A stretch of 31,254 bases of DNA from Pirellulales bacterium (GCA_025924495.1 JAICIG010000025.1:1-31254), one strand, 5' to 3'. Counted from the first letter of the stretch, positions 17,588 to 27,288 are shown. Made by a program: numbers and translations. The notes: generated from the letters alone by a model not told the origin.

Positions 17588-17994
17588 GGTTGATCCTTAT
17601 TGATTGACATGTCCTCTTCGATATCCATGCTTGCGAACGAGTAATCGGTAATAGCGATTTCCATCGTGCACCTGGTTCCCGAGAGCTTTATAGGGCGATC
17701 GCGAAATGCGACGAATAAACTCGATCTGGGTCGGCGCTGTCACGCGCCAAGTCGAGGATAGTGCTCGCCTACCGGAATTGCAGCCGAACGCCGCGGCCCG
17801 ATTTCGCCATGAGCATCTTGACTGGCGATTGTACTGCGCGGGCAGATCAAATCCACCAGAGACATCTAACCCTGTGAAAACCACTCAGGCGCCCAGCGGC
17901 GGAGGCGCCGTCCGGCGGGCGAAGTCGGCGGCTTCGAAGCGAAAACGCTGGAAATGTTTAAAAACGGCCGAATTGGCGGCGCAAAGATTGCACC
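17588..17994. other. Intergenic region with one nested hairpin
   Basis: This 407-bp gap lies between the divergent SDR (-) and DUF2585 (+) genes. ORFs here (17706-18086 + and 17597-17884 -) show no recognisable motif and are not called. The sequence 17720-17756 can fold as CTCGA...TCGAG enclosing GGCGC-TGTCAC-GCGCC (17733-17748). It may be part of a leader or a chance GC structure. No convincing -35/-10 pair was found. Confidence 0.4.
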
Positions 17995-18660
17995 ATGGCG
18001 CATCTCGTTCTGGGGCGCAGTTGCGCGTTCGTGGTTGCAAAGATGGTTGGATCGCTGAAAGCGAGCGGGGACTATCGGCCGAATAGCCAATCGGCGAAGC
18101 ACGACTATTTGTGGCCTTGCGTTGCGACGTTCGCTCTCCTGGCCTTGGTCGTCGCCCAGCTCCGTTGGGAAGGACGAGTTTGGTGGTGTTCCTGCGGCCA
18201 GGGTGATTTGTGGTGGGGAGACATCCATAGCGGTCATTGTTCACAACACTTCCTTGATCCCTACAGCTTCACGCACGTCTTGCATGGCCTCGTATTTTAT
18301 GGAGCGCTCGTCTGGCTCCTTCCGCGGCTGCGTTTTCCCTGGCGTTTGTGGCTCGCCCTCGCCCTTGAGGCGTTATGGGAGGTCATTGAGAATACCGAAT
18401 TCGTCATCGAGCGATATCGGACTGCCACGGCCGCCTTCGGCTATGAGGGCGATTCGATTGCGAACTCGCTCGGCGACATTCTCTCTTGCGCCGTCGGCGT
18501 GCTATTGGCTCGGTTTCTCGGACTGCGACGCGCTATCGCCCTGTTCGTGTTGATCGAGCTCGTTCTGTTGGCCTGGATCCGCGACAACTTGACGCTCAGC
18601 GTTGTGATGTTGGTTTGCCCTATGGAATCCATCAAGTCTTGGCAGGCGATGGGCGGCTGA
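17995..18660 (+). CDS. DUF2585 / UPF0314 family membrane protein
   Basis: A 221-residue polytopic membrane protein. After a hydrophilic N-terminus come hydrophobic segments near 41-56, 93-109, 117-130, 160-175 and 180-196. Conserved blocks typical of UPF0314/DUF2585 are visible: W.GD...G.CSQHF.D.Y.F.HVLHG..FY (about 73-102), ALEALWEVIENTEFVIERYR (123-142), GDSIANSLGDI (152-162) and the terminal IRDNLTLSVVMLVCPMESI..WQ (195-216). The family's biochemical role is unknown. The first Met is uncertain: ATG 17995 has no clear ribosome-binding site, and ATG 18043 (residue 17) would keep every conserved block. The gene stands alone, with an inverted repeat about 30 bp downstream. Confidence 0.85.
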   Translation: MAHLVLGRSCAFVVAKMVGSLKASGDYRPNSQSAKHDYLWPCVATFALLALVVAQLRWEGRVWWCSCGQGDLWWGDIHSGHCSQHFLDPYSFTHVLHGLVFYGALVWLLPRLRFPWRLWLALALEALWEVIENTEFVIERYRTATAAFGYEGDSIANSLGDILSCAVGVLLARFLGLRRAIALFVLIELVLLAWIRDNLTLSVVMLVCPMESIKSWQAMGG

Positions 18661-18690
18661 AAGTACAAAAGTGCCTAGCTAGTTCTAAGA

Positions 18691-18726
18691 GTTGCTGCCT
18701 GTCGTTTTGGCGGGGCATGCAGCAAC
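18691..18726. repeat. 8-bp inverted repeat after the DUF2585 gene
   Basis: GTTGCTGC (18691-18698) and GCAGCAAC (18719-18726) are perfect inverted copies separated by 20 nt. It lies 30 nt past the DUF2585 stop and could be a weak 3'-end hairpin. No T tract follows and the loop is long. Confidence 0.3.
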
Positions 18727-18758
18727 AATGCCTGCGGAGGCCGAAGTCGCCCCGTCAC

Positions 18759-18838
18759 GCTTTCGGCCCTAGCAGCAGGCAGGTAAGATAGATTCCGACG
18801 ACCTCCCGCCGGGCCTGGCCGCCATGAAAATCATCGCC
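18759..18838 (+). repeat. 80-bp leader block, copy A (upstream of DUF1592 operon)
   Basis: Aligns without gaps to 24820-24899, with 62 of 80 identical by hand count. It shares GGTAAGATA, CCGCC and GCCATGAAAATCA(T/C)CGCC, including an ATG at 18824 equivalent to the real start (24885) of the enolase-superfamily gene. Similarity ends a few codons after the ATG. A conserved TAAGAT (18784-18789), 17 nt after TTTCGG (18761-18766), could be a weak promoter. The block may be a shared promoter/leader or the stump of a lost paralogue. Confidence 0.65.
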
Positions 18839-18895
18839 GCTGGGTTCCGCGCTGCCCACCGTCAAAGGTTTCTCCGTAAAGTCGAGGCCCGATGA
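18824..18895 (+). other. 23-codon ORF in leader block A, possible leader peptide or gene stump
   Basis: ATG 18824 opens MKIIAAGFRAAHRQRFLRKV and three more residues, ending at TGA 18893-18895 and overlapping the ATG (18892) of the DUF1592-type gene. Its first codons match the start of the enolase-superfamily gene (MKITA). It could couple translation to the next gene or be a relic; expression is unproven. Confidence 0.25.
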
Positions 18896-21800
18896 TGACC
18901 TGCCTCTCCGGCCGGCAATCCGCTCAGACCCCCCTGCTCAACCGGGGCGCCGGATGCTGGCCGACCGGCCGCCGAGTTGCACGGCGCGCAGTCGTTGGTT
19001 GCATACTCTGGCCGGCGTTTGTGGCGGCAATCGCTCGTGCCGGCGACTTCGAGGCCGCGGCGCCGCTTATCGCCCGATTTTGCGCGGACTGCCATGGCGC
19101 CGATAACCCCGAGGCGCACCTGAACCTGGAACAACTGCGTGCACGGCCCGATTTCGCCGCGCAGTTTCGCACCTGGGAAAGAGTGATCGAGCGGTTGAAG
19201 GATGGGCAGATGCCGCCGCCTGAATCGCCGCAACCCTCTGAACAGGAGCGGGCGGATTTAATCGGCGCCGTCGCCCAAGGATTGAATTCGTACATCAGCG
19301 AGCATGCCGGCGACCCGGGTCGGGTTGTCATGCGCCGGCTGACGAGCGCCGAGTACGCTTACTCGATCGAGGATCTGACAGGACTTCAACTGATCGATGC
19401 ACGCGATTTTGTGAACGACGCCGTCGGCGGGGCAGGTTTTACGAATGCGGGCGAGGCGCAATTCATCGAAGACGCGGCCTTGGAGCGGTACCTTGAAGCC
19501 GCCAAGAAGACGGCAGCGCACGCGGTAATCGGCGCCGGGCCGCTCGCCTTTGATGCCGATCCGGGTATGACGGGAAGAGAACTGTCGGCCATTCGCCGAA
19601 TTCAGGAAATCTATCGGCGGCACGGCTTCCGTACCGGCGCCGGCGAAGGGGGCGAACCCTTTGGCCTGGAGCTGTATCCACAGGCGTTTTATGTCGCCTG
19701 GCAGTTCCGCCACCGAGAGCTCTTGGGGCAGCCCCAAGCCACGCTGGCCGATCTGGCACGTAAGAATGGACTCGAGCCGCGATTCGCTGAATACATCCAC
19801 TCCATATTGAGCGCGCCCGTCCATTCATTTCCAACGAGCGAAATCGTGGCGCCGTGGAAAGAGTTGCCCGGGCCCGCCGCCGCCGATGAAAGTGTTCGAG
19901 ACGCGTGCGGCAAGATCTATGAGCGCCTCCGCAACTGGCAGCACATGCTGGCCTCGGCCAGTTCCGATGAAGAAGAAGCTGCCGTGCTGGCCGACGGAAA
20001 TATCGAACTGACGAGCGAGCGATCGTTCAAGGCCACGCTCGATTGGCCTGACGATGCCCGATCCGCTACCTTCGAGCTTTCTGTATTGCCAGTGGCCAAA
20101 CGAGAAGCGAAACCGCTCGTCGTTTGGCGGAACGCGCGGATGCGATTTCGCCGCGACCGGAAATGGACGCGTTACCAGCCGCTGCGCGCTCTATTGTCTG
20201 CTGAAAGCGCCGCCAAGATTCAGTTTGGCCGCCATCCCGCGGCCGCCGAAATCGCGAAGAACGATTTTGTCCTTGGAAACGCCGACCAACTCGTGATGGA
20301 GTTTGGCGTTCCAGCCGGCGCGACAAGCGCACAACTGATTGTCGATGCCGTGCTGGACGCTAAGCACGGCGATGAATGCGTGGTTCGCTGCACCATTTCC
20401 GACGGCGCCAATCCGGGCGAAACGGCGGCGTCTACGGGAACTTACTCGGCGCTGCTGGCCGATGCCGGCGGCGAGACCTACCGCTGGTTGAAGCCCGGCA
20501 TCGAGGAGTTCGCGCGGCAACTGCCGGAAATCTCACACCGCGAGCCGGCGCCTTCGGACCGCGACCCGATTCCGGCGCCGTTCGATGGCACGTACAACTC
20601 GGCCGAGCGTAATCACTTTCATGCCAAGATCAAATATCACCGCGACGATCAGTTCCTCGTCCGATACTTGCTCGATGACGCGACGCGCGGCCGCCTCGAC
20701 CAGGCGTGGGCCGATCTCTTGACGTCGTGCGACTACTACGATGAGTTTTATGGCGTGGTCGCGCGGAAGTATCAGTTGCCCGCCGATTGTCGGGTAGCCG
20801 ATTTCGACGCGACTTGGATCGCGAGCCTGCCTGTCGAGCCTCGGGTCTTCGTCGAACGGTTACATAACGATTGCCTCGCCGCGCAGCGCGCGCTTGCGGC
20901 CGCGGCGCCGCAGCACGTCGAGCAGGCTTTGGAGTTTGCCGAGCGAGCATGGCGGCGCCCTTTGAAGGCGGCGGAACAGGACCGGCTGCGGGCGTTTTAC
21001 GCGGGGCCTCGGCAGAATAATCAGGTTGACCACGAGCCGGCCCTGCGGCTGCTGCTCGCTCGTATTCTCGTCAGCCCCGCGTTCTTGTACCGCTACGAAG
21101 CGCCGCCGCCGTCATCGGACGCGGCGCCGTTAAGCGATTGGGAACTTGCTGGCAGGCTGAGTTACTTTCTCTGGTCGTCGATCCCCGACGATGAGCTGCG
21201 CCAGGCCGCGGCGACCGGGCGTTTGCATGATTCCGAGGCGCTGGTCGATCAGGCCCGACGAATGCTCCGCGATCCCAAGGCGCGCCGACTGGCCGCGGAG
21301 TTTTTTGGGCAATGGTTCGGCTTCTATCGCTTCGATCAGTATCGCGGCATCGACGGCGCCCGATTCCCCGAGTTCGGCGATTCGCTCAAACAGGCAATGT
21401 ACGACGAGGCGGTCTCGTTCTTCACGTACATTGTTCGCGAAGACCGTCCCGTGAGCGAAATGCTGTTTGCGGATTACGTCTTCGCCGACGTCCAGCTAGC
21501 GCGGCATTATGGACTTCCGGCGACGGATGCTGAGAGGCTCGTGAAAGTGGACGGAACCGGCCAATACCAGCGCGGCGGTCTGCTGCGATTGGGCGCCGTT
21601 CTGACTGTCACCTCGGCGCCGTTGCGGACCAGCCCTGTCAAGCGAGGCGATTGGATCCTGCGGCGCGTGTTAGGGACTCCGGTCCCGCCACCTCCTGCCG
21701 ACGCGGGATCGATTGCGGCCGACGATGTGCAAGCCGATGGCCAGACGCTGCGCCAGCGGCTGGAGACGCATCGCCGCAACGCGACGTGCGCGAACTGCCA

Positions 21801-22194
21801 CGCACGAATCGACCCGCTGGGGTTCGCGCTGGAGAACTACGATACCATCGGCCGCTGGCGCGAGCGATACCGCAACGATCAGCCGATTGACGCCGCCGGC
21901 GTGTTGAATGACGGCGCCGAGATCTCCGGCCCGGCCGGATTGCTTGGCTATTTAAAAGAGCACGAGCAACAATTTCATCAAACGCTTAGCGCGCGGCTGC
22001 TGGGGTATGCTTTGGGCCGCGCGGAGCTAGCTTCCGATCGGCAGCTTCTGAACGATATGGCCGGCGACCTGAAGCGAGGCGGCAAGTTTTCCGATCTGGT
22101 CGCGCGCCTTGTGTCGGGCAAGCAATTCCGCTATCGGCGCGGAAACGAGCCAACGTCCGAAACTGTTTCGCCCCGAGCGGGAGAGCAACCATGA
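18892..22194 (+). CDS. Planctomycete multidomain cytochrome protein (DUF1587/1595/1592/1588/1585)
   Basis: A 1100-residue exported protein. The leader contains [25 protein letters not shown] (about 27-51). A c-type cytochrome-like motif C64ADCH68 begins the planctomycete cytochrome segment. Further domains recognised in order are DUF1587 (about 147-205, [17 protein letters not shown]), DUF1595 (about 677-737, [19 protein letters not shown]), DUF1592 (about 743-873, [18 protein letters not shown]), DUF1588 (about 893-993, [22 protein letters not shown] and a second haem-type C966ANCH970) and DUF1585 (about 1027-1083). A long insert at about 300-650 includes a beta-rich part. The family is expanded in Planctomycetes and is always paired with a secreted DUF1552 partner; a role in extracytoplasmic redox chemistry is inferred from the two CxxCH sites. 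It overlaps the DUF1552 gene by ATGA, so the two form an operon. Start ATG 18892 has GAGG 6 nt upstream. Confidence 0.93.
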   Translation: MMTCLSGRQSAQTPLLNRGAGCWPTGRRVARRAVVGCILWPAFVAAIARAGDFEAAAPLIARFCADCHGADNPEAHLNLEQLRARPDFAAQFRTWERVIERLKDGQMPPPESPQPSEQERADLIGAVAQGLNSYISEHAGDPGRVVMRRLTSAEYAYSIEDLTGLQLIDARDFVNDAVGGAGFTNAGEAQFIEDAALERYLEAAKKTAAHAVIGAGPLAFDADPGMTGRELSAIRRIQEIYRRHGFRTGAGEGGEPFGLELYPQAFYVAWQFRHRELLGQPQATLADLARKNGLEPRFAEYIHSILSAPVHSFPTSEIVAPWKELPGPAAADESVRDACGKIYERLRNWQHMLASASSDEEEAAVLADGNIELTSERSFKATLDWPDDARSATFELSVLPVAKREAKPLVVWRNARMRFRRDRKWTRYQPLRALLSAESAAKIQFGRHPAAAEIAKNDFVLGNADQLVMEFGVPAGATSAQLIVDAVLDAKHGDECVVRCTISDGANPGETAASTGTYSALLADAGGETYRWLKPGIEEFARQLPEISHREPAPSDRDPIPAPFDGTYNSAERNHFHAKIKYHRDDQFLVRYLLDDATRGRLDQAWADLLTSCDYYDEFYGVVARKYQLPADCRVADFDATWIASLPVEPRVFVERLHNDCLAAQRALAAAAPQHVEQALEFAERAWRRPLKAAEQDRLRAFYAGPRQNNQVDHEPALRLLLARILVSPAFLYRYEAPPPSSDAAPLSDWELAGRLSYFLWSSIPDDELRQAAATGRLHDSEALVDQARRMLRDPKARRLAAEFFGQWFGFYRFDQYRGIDGARFPEFGDSLKQAMYDEAVSFFTYIVREDRPVSEMLFADYVFADVQLARHYGLPATDAERLVKVDGTGQYQRGGLLRLGAVLTVTSAPLRTSPVKRGDWILRRVLGTPVPPPPADAGSIAADDVQADGQTLRQRLETHRRNATCANCHARIDPLGFALENYDTIGRWRERYRNDQPIDAAGVLNDGAEISGPAGLLGYLKEHEQQFHQTLSARLLGYALGRAELASDRQLLNDMAGDLKRGGKFSDLVARLVSGKQFRYRRGNEPTSETVSPRAGEQP

Positions 22195-23549
22195 ACATTC
22201 GTGCGACGAAGGCTGCAACACGATCGCGTCGAGGATTCTTGCGCGGCTGTGGCGCCACGCTCGCGCTTCCCTGGCTCGAATCGCTGTCCTGGGCCGCCGA
22301 ACCATCCGACCGGCCAGCAGGTGCGGCGGACCGACCGCCCGTCCGGTTCGCTTGCCTGTTTTTCTCCAACGGCGTCGAGCCGGCTCATTGGCGCGCCCAA
22401 GGCGAAGCCGGCCAAATGAAGATTGGTCCGGGGCTGGAACCGATGCAGCCCTATCGCGAAGACATGATCTTCCTCCGCGGGCTGTACAATGAGCAAGCGG
22501 CGGAGCACAAGAGCGCGCATCTCGGCCGGGCGCCGAATCTTCTGTCCGGCGCCTGGGTCAGCACCCAGCAGAGCGAAATCCGCGTCGGCAAAACGTTCGA
22601 CCAGGTATTGGCTCAGACGATCGGAAAACAGACGGCCGTCCCTAGCCTGGTGTTAGGCATCGAACCGACCGAGTTGCGGCTGGAAGACGGGCTGTCGATG
22701 CTGTACGGCTCGAACATCTCTTGGGCCACCGATACGAAGCCGGCGACCAAAGAGATCTATCCCGCCCGCGTTTTCGATTTGCTGGTCGGCAATGGCAAAG
22801 GACGTCAACTGGACCGCAGCATCCTCGATGAGGTGCTCTCAGACGCTCGCGACCTGAAACGCCGCGTCAGCCGCTCCGACGGCGAGAAGTTGGATGAGTA
22901 TCTCGAGTCGGTACGCAGCATCGAGACACGGATTGCGCGCGCCGGCGACGATGGCCGGCTGGAAGGCTGGCGGCCGACTTTGACGAAGCCGAACATGGCG
23001 CGCCCGGGCGATCCGCTGCCGCAAGACATTCCCCTTCACATGCAGTTGATGCTGGATCTGATCGTGCTGGCGTTTCAGATGGACAAGACGCGGATCGCCA
23101 CGTGCATGTTGAACAACGATCTCTCGCAGATGAACTTCGGCTTCCTGGCAGGCGTGCACGGCAGCCTCCATCTCGATCTGACCCACAACGGCCGCGATCC
23201 GGAGCTGGAGGCGATGTACCTGAAGACGAACCAGTTCCACGTCGCGCAGTTTGCTTACCTGGTCAAACGTTTGAAGGCGATCAACGAAGGCGAGCGGACA
23301 TTGCTCGATAACTCGGTGCTGTTGTGCTGCTCGAATCTGTTCGATGGAGATAAGCACCAGGCCGACGAGATGCCGATGCTGCTGGCCGGCCGCGCCGGCG
23401 GACGTCTGAAAACTGGCCGCGTACTCGACTACCTTGCGGCCGGCGACGAGAACCGCCGAGCTTGCAGCCTGTATCTGTCGCTGATGGACTTGATGGGCTC
23501 GCCCCAGCGCCAGTTCGGCGATGCCGACAAACCGCTCGCGGGCCTTTGA
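22191..23549 (+). CDS. DUF1552 family Tat-exported protein
   Basis: A 452-residue protein with a twin-arginine leader SRRGFLRG (12-19) and hydrophobic stretch [17 protein letters not shown]1552 hallmarks are [11 protein letters not shown], a ..FLRGLYNEQ....HKSAHLG....LLSG block, SLVLGIE, and a C-terminal [16 protein letters not shown] and [24 protein letters not shown]. Ribosome-binding site GGGAGAG (22179-22185) lies 5 nt before ATG 22191, which overlaps the stop of the DUF1592-type gene (ATGA). In Planctomycetes this protein is the standard partner of the DUF1592-type cytochrome protein. The fold resembles that of DUF1501/alkaline-phosphatase-like proteins, but the reaction is not known. 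It is convergent with the isomerase gene, 61 bp between stops, with only a 5-bp GC hairpin between them. Confidence 0.93.
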   Translation: MNIRATKAATRSRRGFLRGCGATLALPWLESLSWAAEPSDRPAGAADRPPVRFACLFFSNGVEPAHWRAQGEAGQMKIGPGLEPMQPYREDMIFLRGLYNEQAAEHKSAHLGRAPNLLSGAWVSTQQSEIRVGKTFDQVLAQTIGKQTAVPSLVLGIEPTELRLEDGLSMLYGSNISWATDTKPATKEIYPARVFDLLVGNGKGRQLDRSILDEVLSDARDLKRRVSRSDGEKLDEYLESVRSIETRIARAGDDGRLEGWRPTLTKPNMARPGDPLPQDIPLHMQLMLDLIVLAFQMDKTRIATCMLNNDLSQMNFGFLAGVHGSLHLDLTHNGRDPELEAMYLKTNQFHVAQFAYLVKRLKAINEGERTLLDNSVLLCCSNLFDGDKHQADEMPMLLAGRAGGRLKTGRVLDYLAAGDENRRACSLYLSLMDLMGSPQRQFGDADKPLAGL

Positions 23550-23610
23550 TAAGGTCCGAGAATCCGTATTCGCCGCTATGCGGTTGCGGCCGTGCCGTCG
23601 GCTGCTGGCG

Positions 23611-24696
23611 TTACAACCCGAGCGTTGTCCGCGCGTACGAAAGACTGGCCGCGATATTGGCGTCTTCCAGTTCTACCTGTTTTTCCAGCGGCAGCGAACT
23701 CACTTGCTGCAGATGGTCGGCGCCATGCGACCGCACGAACTGCAATGTCCGGGCCAGGTCACGGCCGGGCACGGCTGGCATCGTCGCCCAATAGGGATCG
23801 GTCAGACAGGGAACCTTGAGCGGATCACGAGTGATCAGCTCCAAGGCAAAGGGGATGCCCGGTTTGGCCCTCTTGAGGATCTCGACCATTCGCTTCAAAT
23901 CGAAACAGCCGGCGCCAAGAGGGATGTCTCCCAGCAGGAAGCCCTCTTCGTACTCGCGCACCGCCTGATCCTTGAGATGCACAGTGAATGCGAAAGGCGC
24001 AAGTCGCTCGACGGTTTCGATCGGATCCTCCAACAGCGCGAAGCTGTTTCCCGTATCGACACAGGCGCCCACGAACTCGCTGCCGATCTCGTCGAACAGC
24101 GCGACTCGCTCGTCGAGCCGCTGGTCCTTGTGGTTCTCCACGGCGAGCCGCACTCGATTTTTCTCGACCACTGGAAGGGCCCGCTGGAGCATCTTCTTGC
24201 CGCGGGCTTCGTATTCGCGAAACTCGGCGAGCGATTTGAACTGCTCGTAGCGCCGCCCTGGCATGATGACCGTCCGGGCGGCCTGCACGCCGACTTCGGC
24301 CGACGTGTGAATTTCGGCTTCGAAACGCGCAAGGTCCTCTTCGTCTTTCGGCGCCGCGACGATCGAATCGATGAACAGCGAATGCTCGCCCGCGTAATCT
24401 CGCAGCTTGCCCGCGGCGTCCGCGTCGAGAACTCCCAGGCTAGCCTGCATTCCGCCGGCGCCGAGCTCTTGGCAGTGCTTCAAGAAGGTCAGCGGCTCGA
24501 ACAGGTCGATGCTCGCATTCTGGCGCCGCAACCACTGCCGCCGGAATCCACAATCGTAAGCGACGAGCCCCAGGCCCGTCGCCTGCGGTTTTTGCGCAGC
24601 AAATATATTCTGCCAGGAAGGAATCGCCGCAACCGCGCCCGCTCCTCCCAAGCACCGCAGGAACGAACGTCGGTCGATAGATTGTCGCTTAATCAT
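23611..24696 (-). CDS. Tat-exported xylose-isomerase-like TIM-barrel sugar isomerase/epimerase
   Basis: ATG 24696 gives 361 residues and a twin-arginine leader DRRSFLRCLGGAGAVAAIPS (8-27). An upstream in-frame ATG at 24816 would bury the leader behind 40 residues and is rejected. The body is a xylose-isomerase-like (AP endonuclease 2 superfamily) barrel with four candidate metal ligands in the expected places: Glu187 (LAVENHKD), Asp214 (GACVDTGN), His240 (TVHLKD) and Glu286 (ALELITRDP). Relatives isomerise or epimerise ketoses, inositols or oxidised sugars with Mn2+ or a similar metal. Export by Tat fits a folded metalloenzyme acting in the periplasm. The gene is divergent from the enolase-superfamily gene, sharing 188 bp of upstream DNA, with a TATAAT box 27 bp before the start. 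The substrate is not deducible from sequence. Confidence 0.9.
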   Translation of the reverse strand: MIKRQSIDRRSFLRCLGGAGAVAAIPSWQNIFAAQKPQATGLGLVAYDCGFRRQWLRRQNASIDLFEPLTFLKHCQELGAGGMQASLGVLDADAAGKLRDYAGEHSLFIDSIVAAPKDEEDLARFEAEIHTSAEVGVQAARTVIMPGRRYEQFKSLAEFREYEARGKKMLQRALPVVEKNRVRLAVENHKDQRLDERVALFDEIGSEFVGACVDTGNSFALLEDPIETVERLAPFAFTVHLKDQAVREYEEGFLLGDIPLGAGCFDLKRMVEILKRAKPGIPFALELITRDPLKVPCLTDPYWATMPAVPGRDLARTLQFVRSHGADHLQQVSSLPLEKQVELEDANIAASLSYARTTLGL

Positions 24697-24723
24697 AGAA
24701 ATGCGCCTGCAAAAGTCGCCGAC

Positions 24724-24729
24724 ATTATA
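24724..24729 (-). promoter_or_regulatory. Consensus -10 box for the isomerase/epimerase gene
   Basis: On the minus strand this reads TATAAT, a perfect -10 hexamer in otherwise GC-rich DNA, 27 bp before ATG 24696. That implies a leader of about 20 nt. No good -35 is visible at 16-18 bp. Confidence 0.4.
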
Positions 24730-24819
24730 ACTGCCGAGATCGCCACGCGTCTGCCCTACCCGGCTGATTTCTAGCGGTCGTCTCCCTCCGCAACCGGCCC
24801 ATGCGACGCGCGGCAAGTT

Positions 24820-24899
24820 GCTTCCGGCCCAAGCAGCCGGCCGGTAAGATAAGTCGCGACCGCCTTCCGCCAGGTTTGTATGCCATGAAAATCACCGCC
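24820..24899 (+). repeat. 80-bp leader block, copy B (upstream and start of enolase-superfamily gene)
   Basis: Gapless match to 18759-18838. It covers the 5' leader, the ATG at 24885 and the first five codons. TAAGAT (24845-24850) with TTCCGG 17 nt upstream (24822-24827) sits where copy A has TAAGAT and TTTCGG, so the block may hold a promoter. It also supports ATG 24885 as the real start of the gene. Confidence 0.65.
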
Positions 24900-25967
24900 A
24901 TCGCGATCACGGTTGTTGAGATTCCACAGACGGCGGTGATCGCTCCCTACCGTTCGCACGTGCGCAGCAGCTCGACGACGCGCAGTGCGATCGTGCGACT
25001 GGAAACGAATACGGGGCTGGTCGGCTGGGGCGAGTACAACGTGAACTTTCTCGAGGGAGTCAACGCCAGCCGCACGCAGGCGGAAGCCGCGGCTTGGCTG
25101 CTCGGCCGCGATCCGCTGAATGTGGCGGAGTTTCATCGCACTTGTCCGCTAGAAACGCGGCTTAAGTCGGGTATCGACATGGCGATGTGGGATCTCCGCG
25201 GCAAGGCGGCGGGCCAGAGCGTGGCAGTGTTGCTGGGCGGCGTCATCCGCCCGCAAGTCGAGCTGGCGGCATGCATGGGTATTCAATCGTACGAGCGCGC
25301 CGGAGAAATGGCGGCCTATTATGTGGAGCAGGGTTTCAGCACGCTCAAGACCAAGGCCGGCGCCGACATGCAAGAAGACCTGGCCATGGTGCGCGGGGTG
25401 CGCGATGCCGTCGGCAATCGCCTCAAGCTGCGAATCGATCCGAATCGCGCTTACACGCCCCAACAGGCGGCGGAGTTAGCCCGGCGGCTCGAAGAATACG
25501 ACTTGGAGTATCTTGAGCAGCCGATACCGGCCGAGCCGCTCAGCGATGCGGCCTGGCTGCGGCGCCAGTCGCGGACGCCGCTTGCACTCAACGAAAGCGT
25601 CACCGATCCGGCCAGCGTGTGGCAGATTCTGCGAGAGGACGCCGCCGCGTTCATCCTGCCCGATACGCCGCAGGCCGGCGGCATTGAGCCCTGTGTGAAG
25701 ATCGGGCACGTCTGCGAAGCGGCCGGCGTGCCGTGCATTATGCACTGTGGCCACGATCTCGGTCCCAAGACGGCTGCCATGGTGCACGTCGCTGCCGCCT
25801 GCCCGGCGTACAGCCTGGCCAACGACAGCACTTACTATGGGCTGGTCGACGATGTTTGCGTCGAGCCGCTGCCGATCGTCCGCGGCAAGATTGCCGTGCC
25901 GAGCGGACCGGGTTTGGGGATCGAATGCGATCCGGAAAAGCTGCGACGGTACGCGGTGGCCGAATGA
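24885..25967 (+). CDS. Enolase-superfamily (mandelate racemase/muconate lactonizing type) enzyme
   Basis: Start ATG 24885 (MKITAIAITVVEIP) is chosen over ATG 24801: it gives the usual N-terminus and a normal length of 360 residues, and lies in the leader block shared with 18759-18838. The N-terminal capping domain (1-125) contains VGWGE at 46-50. The barrel carries the catalytic KxK (Lys155-x-Lys157, LKTKAG), metal ligands Asp185 (RIDPNRAY), Glu211 (EQPI) and Glu237 (LNES), and His287/His290 in MHCGHDLG near the position of the catalytic His of dehydratases. The enzyme abstracts a proton alpha to a carboxylate using Mg2+, so a sugar-acid dehydratase or a racemase is expected. Its stop is 16 bp from that of the convergent MFS gene, and the nearby transporter and isomerase support a carbohydrate role. 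Confidence 0.93.
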   Translation: MKITAIAITVVEIPQTAVIAPYRSHVRSSSTTRSAIVRLETNTGLVGWGEYNVNFLEGVNASRTQAEAAAWLLGRDPLNVAEFHRTCPLETRLKSGIDMAMWDLRGKAAGQSVAVLLGGVIRPQVELAACMGIQSYERAGEMAAYYVEQGFSTLKTKAGADMQEDLAMVRGVRDAVGNRLKLRIDPNRAYTPQQAAELARRLEEYDLEYLEQPIPAEPLSDAAWLRRQSRTPLALNESVTDPASVWQILREDAAAFILPDTPQAGGIEPCVKIGHVCEAAGVPCIMHCGHDLGPKTAAMVHVAAACPAYSLANDSTYYGLVDDVCVEPLPIVRGKIAVPSGPGLGIECDPEKLRRYAVAE

Positions 25968-25983
25968 GACGGATCTGTTGGCA

Positions 25984-27288
25984 TTATGACCCTGCCGGGG
26001 TCGCTTCATCGAGCCGACGCGATGGATTAATGCCGAGCCAGCAGAGCGCCGAGGCGACGTAGACCGCGGCAATCAGCCAGAAAACCGTCGACCAGCCGTA
26101 GTCCTGCTTGACGGCGCCAATCACAGGTCCGGCCAGGAAACCGCCCAGGCCGCCGATCGTATTGACCATGCCGAAGACTTTGCCCGAGGCGCGGCCGCCG
26201 ATGTCAGTGACAGCGCCCCACAAGGTCGGCAGGCTCCAGTCGGTAAAGAACTTGGCGAACGCCACCACGACCATCATCCAGCGGCCGTCGTCCAACGAGA
26301 GGCTGGCGGCGATCAAGAAAGCGGCCGTGAGTTTGCCGGAAAGGCCAACGGTCATGCGGCCGAAGCGGAGTTTGCCTGTACGGCGGATGATGAAATCATT
26401 GAGCATGCCGCCTGCGGCGCCCCCGAGCGCGCCGGCCCATAACGGAAGGCTGGCAAAGACGCCCATCGCGCCCTTGGTCAAGCCTTTTTCCTCTTCCAGA
26501 AAGAGAGGAATCCAATAGACGAACAAGATGTCGGCGAACGTGCTGGTAAAGCTTTGCAGCATCATCAGAGCCAGGCTGGCGAAGACCGCAGGCGGCGCGC
26601 GTCGTACGGCAATCGTGGCTGGTTGGGCTTCGGAGCAATCATGGTCGCCGATTAATTGCCGCTCGGCGGCGTTGGTCTGTGGGTGCACGTTGGGACTATC
26701 GCGCAGAATCATTCGCAAAGCCGCCGCCAGCAGTACGCCGGCGATTGCGATGGCAAGGAGCGCCGCGCGCCAGCTGAGCTGCATTTGGTACATCAGCACC
26801 GTACCGATCAAAAGCGGAGCGCAGGCGCCGCCGATCCGGCCGGCGGTGACGCCAACCAGCCCTTGCACTGTTGTTCGCACATCGAGGGGAAACCAACTGC
26901 GAGTGATCTTGCTCAGGTTTGGATAGGCGCCGGCTTGCATTACGCCGAAACCTATTCTGACGGCGGCGAATGACCAGAATCCGCGCGCCAGCGCCGTGGC
27001 GCCGACGGCGGCAGACCAACCCAAGGCCATCAGCGGCAACACGGCCGCAGGGCCGAAGCGATCGCCTGCCATACCGGTGGGAAGCTGAAAGGCGGTATAG
27101 GCCGCCTGGAAGGTTGAATCGAGCCAGCCAAGCTGCGTGTCGGAAAGCTGAAACTCCTGTTTGAGCTCCTTCTTGATCACTCCCCAACTATAGCGATGCA
27201 CATAGAGCATCGAACTCGTCAGACAGGCGAGCGCGAGAATGATCCAGCGAATTCTCGTGGGCCGTTCGACAAAGGAGGACTGATTCAC
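25984..27288 (-). CDS. MFS transporter, anion:cation symporter (sugar-acid) type
   Basis: A 434-residue protein with about 12 hydrophobic segments in two halves. The first half begins IRWIILALACLTSSMLYVHRYSWGVI and contains the MFS loop GMAGDRFGPAAVLP (about 72-85). A hydrophilic central loop runs from about 200 to 235, and the second half begins ...SFTSTFADILFVYWIPLFLEEEKG. The LG.LDSTF.AAYT.FQ.P.G signature and the R-W/Y-N-terminal context match the ACS family that imports hexuronate, glucarate or galactonate with protons. The start is GTG (27286-27288), with GAGGG 5 nt upstream on the minus strand. It lies 96 bp downstream of the sialidase-fold gene on the same strand, so the two may be cotranscribed. 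It is convergent with the enolase-superfamily gene, whose likely sugar-acid substrate it could import; this pairing is inference. Confidence 0.9.
   Translation of the reverse strand: MNQSSFVERPTRIRWIILALACLTSSMLYVHRYSWGVIKKELKQEFQLSDTQLGWLDSTFQAAYTAFQLPTGMAGDRFGPAAVLPLMALGWSAAVGATALARGFWSFAAVRIGFGVMQAGAYPNLSKITRSWFPLDVRTTVQGLVGVTAGRIGGACAPLLIGTVLMYQMQLSWRAALLAIAIAGVLLAAALRMILRDSPNVHPQTNAAERQLIGDHDCSEAQPATIAVRRAPPAVFASLALMMLQSFTSTFADILFVYWIPLFLEEEKGLTKGAMGVFASLPLWAGALGGAAGGMLNDFIIRRTGKLRFGRMTVGLSGKLTAAFLIAASLSLDDGRWMMVVVAFAKFFTDWSLPTLWGAVTDIGGRASGKVFGMVNTIGGLGGFLAGPVIGAVKQDYGWSTVFWLIAAVYVASALCWLGINPSRRLDEATPAGS

Noticed and set aside
17706..18086. Plus-strand ORF of 126 codons before the DUF2585 gene
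   Set aside because: Arg/Ser-rich composition without a motif; overlaps the start of a well-supported membrane protein in another frame.
23572..23590. GCCGC/GCGGC hairpin between the DUF1552 and isomerase stops
   Set aside because: Only 5 bp with a 9-nt loop and no T tract; too weak to call a terminator.
23521..24774. Plus-strand ORF of 417 codons opposite the isomerase gene
   Set aside because: The minus strand encodes a Tat leader and all four metal ligands of a xylose-isomerase-like barrel; the plus-strand frame is a shadow.
24801..24884. Upstream ATG 24801 as start of the enolase-superfamily gene
   Set aside because: The extra 28 residues are non-family sequence, and the conserved leader block places the start at ATG 24885.
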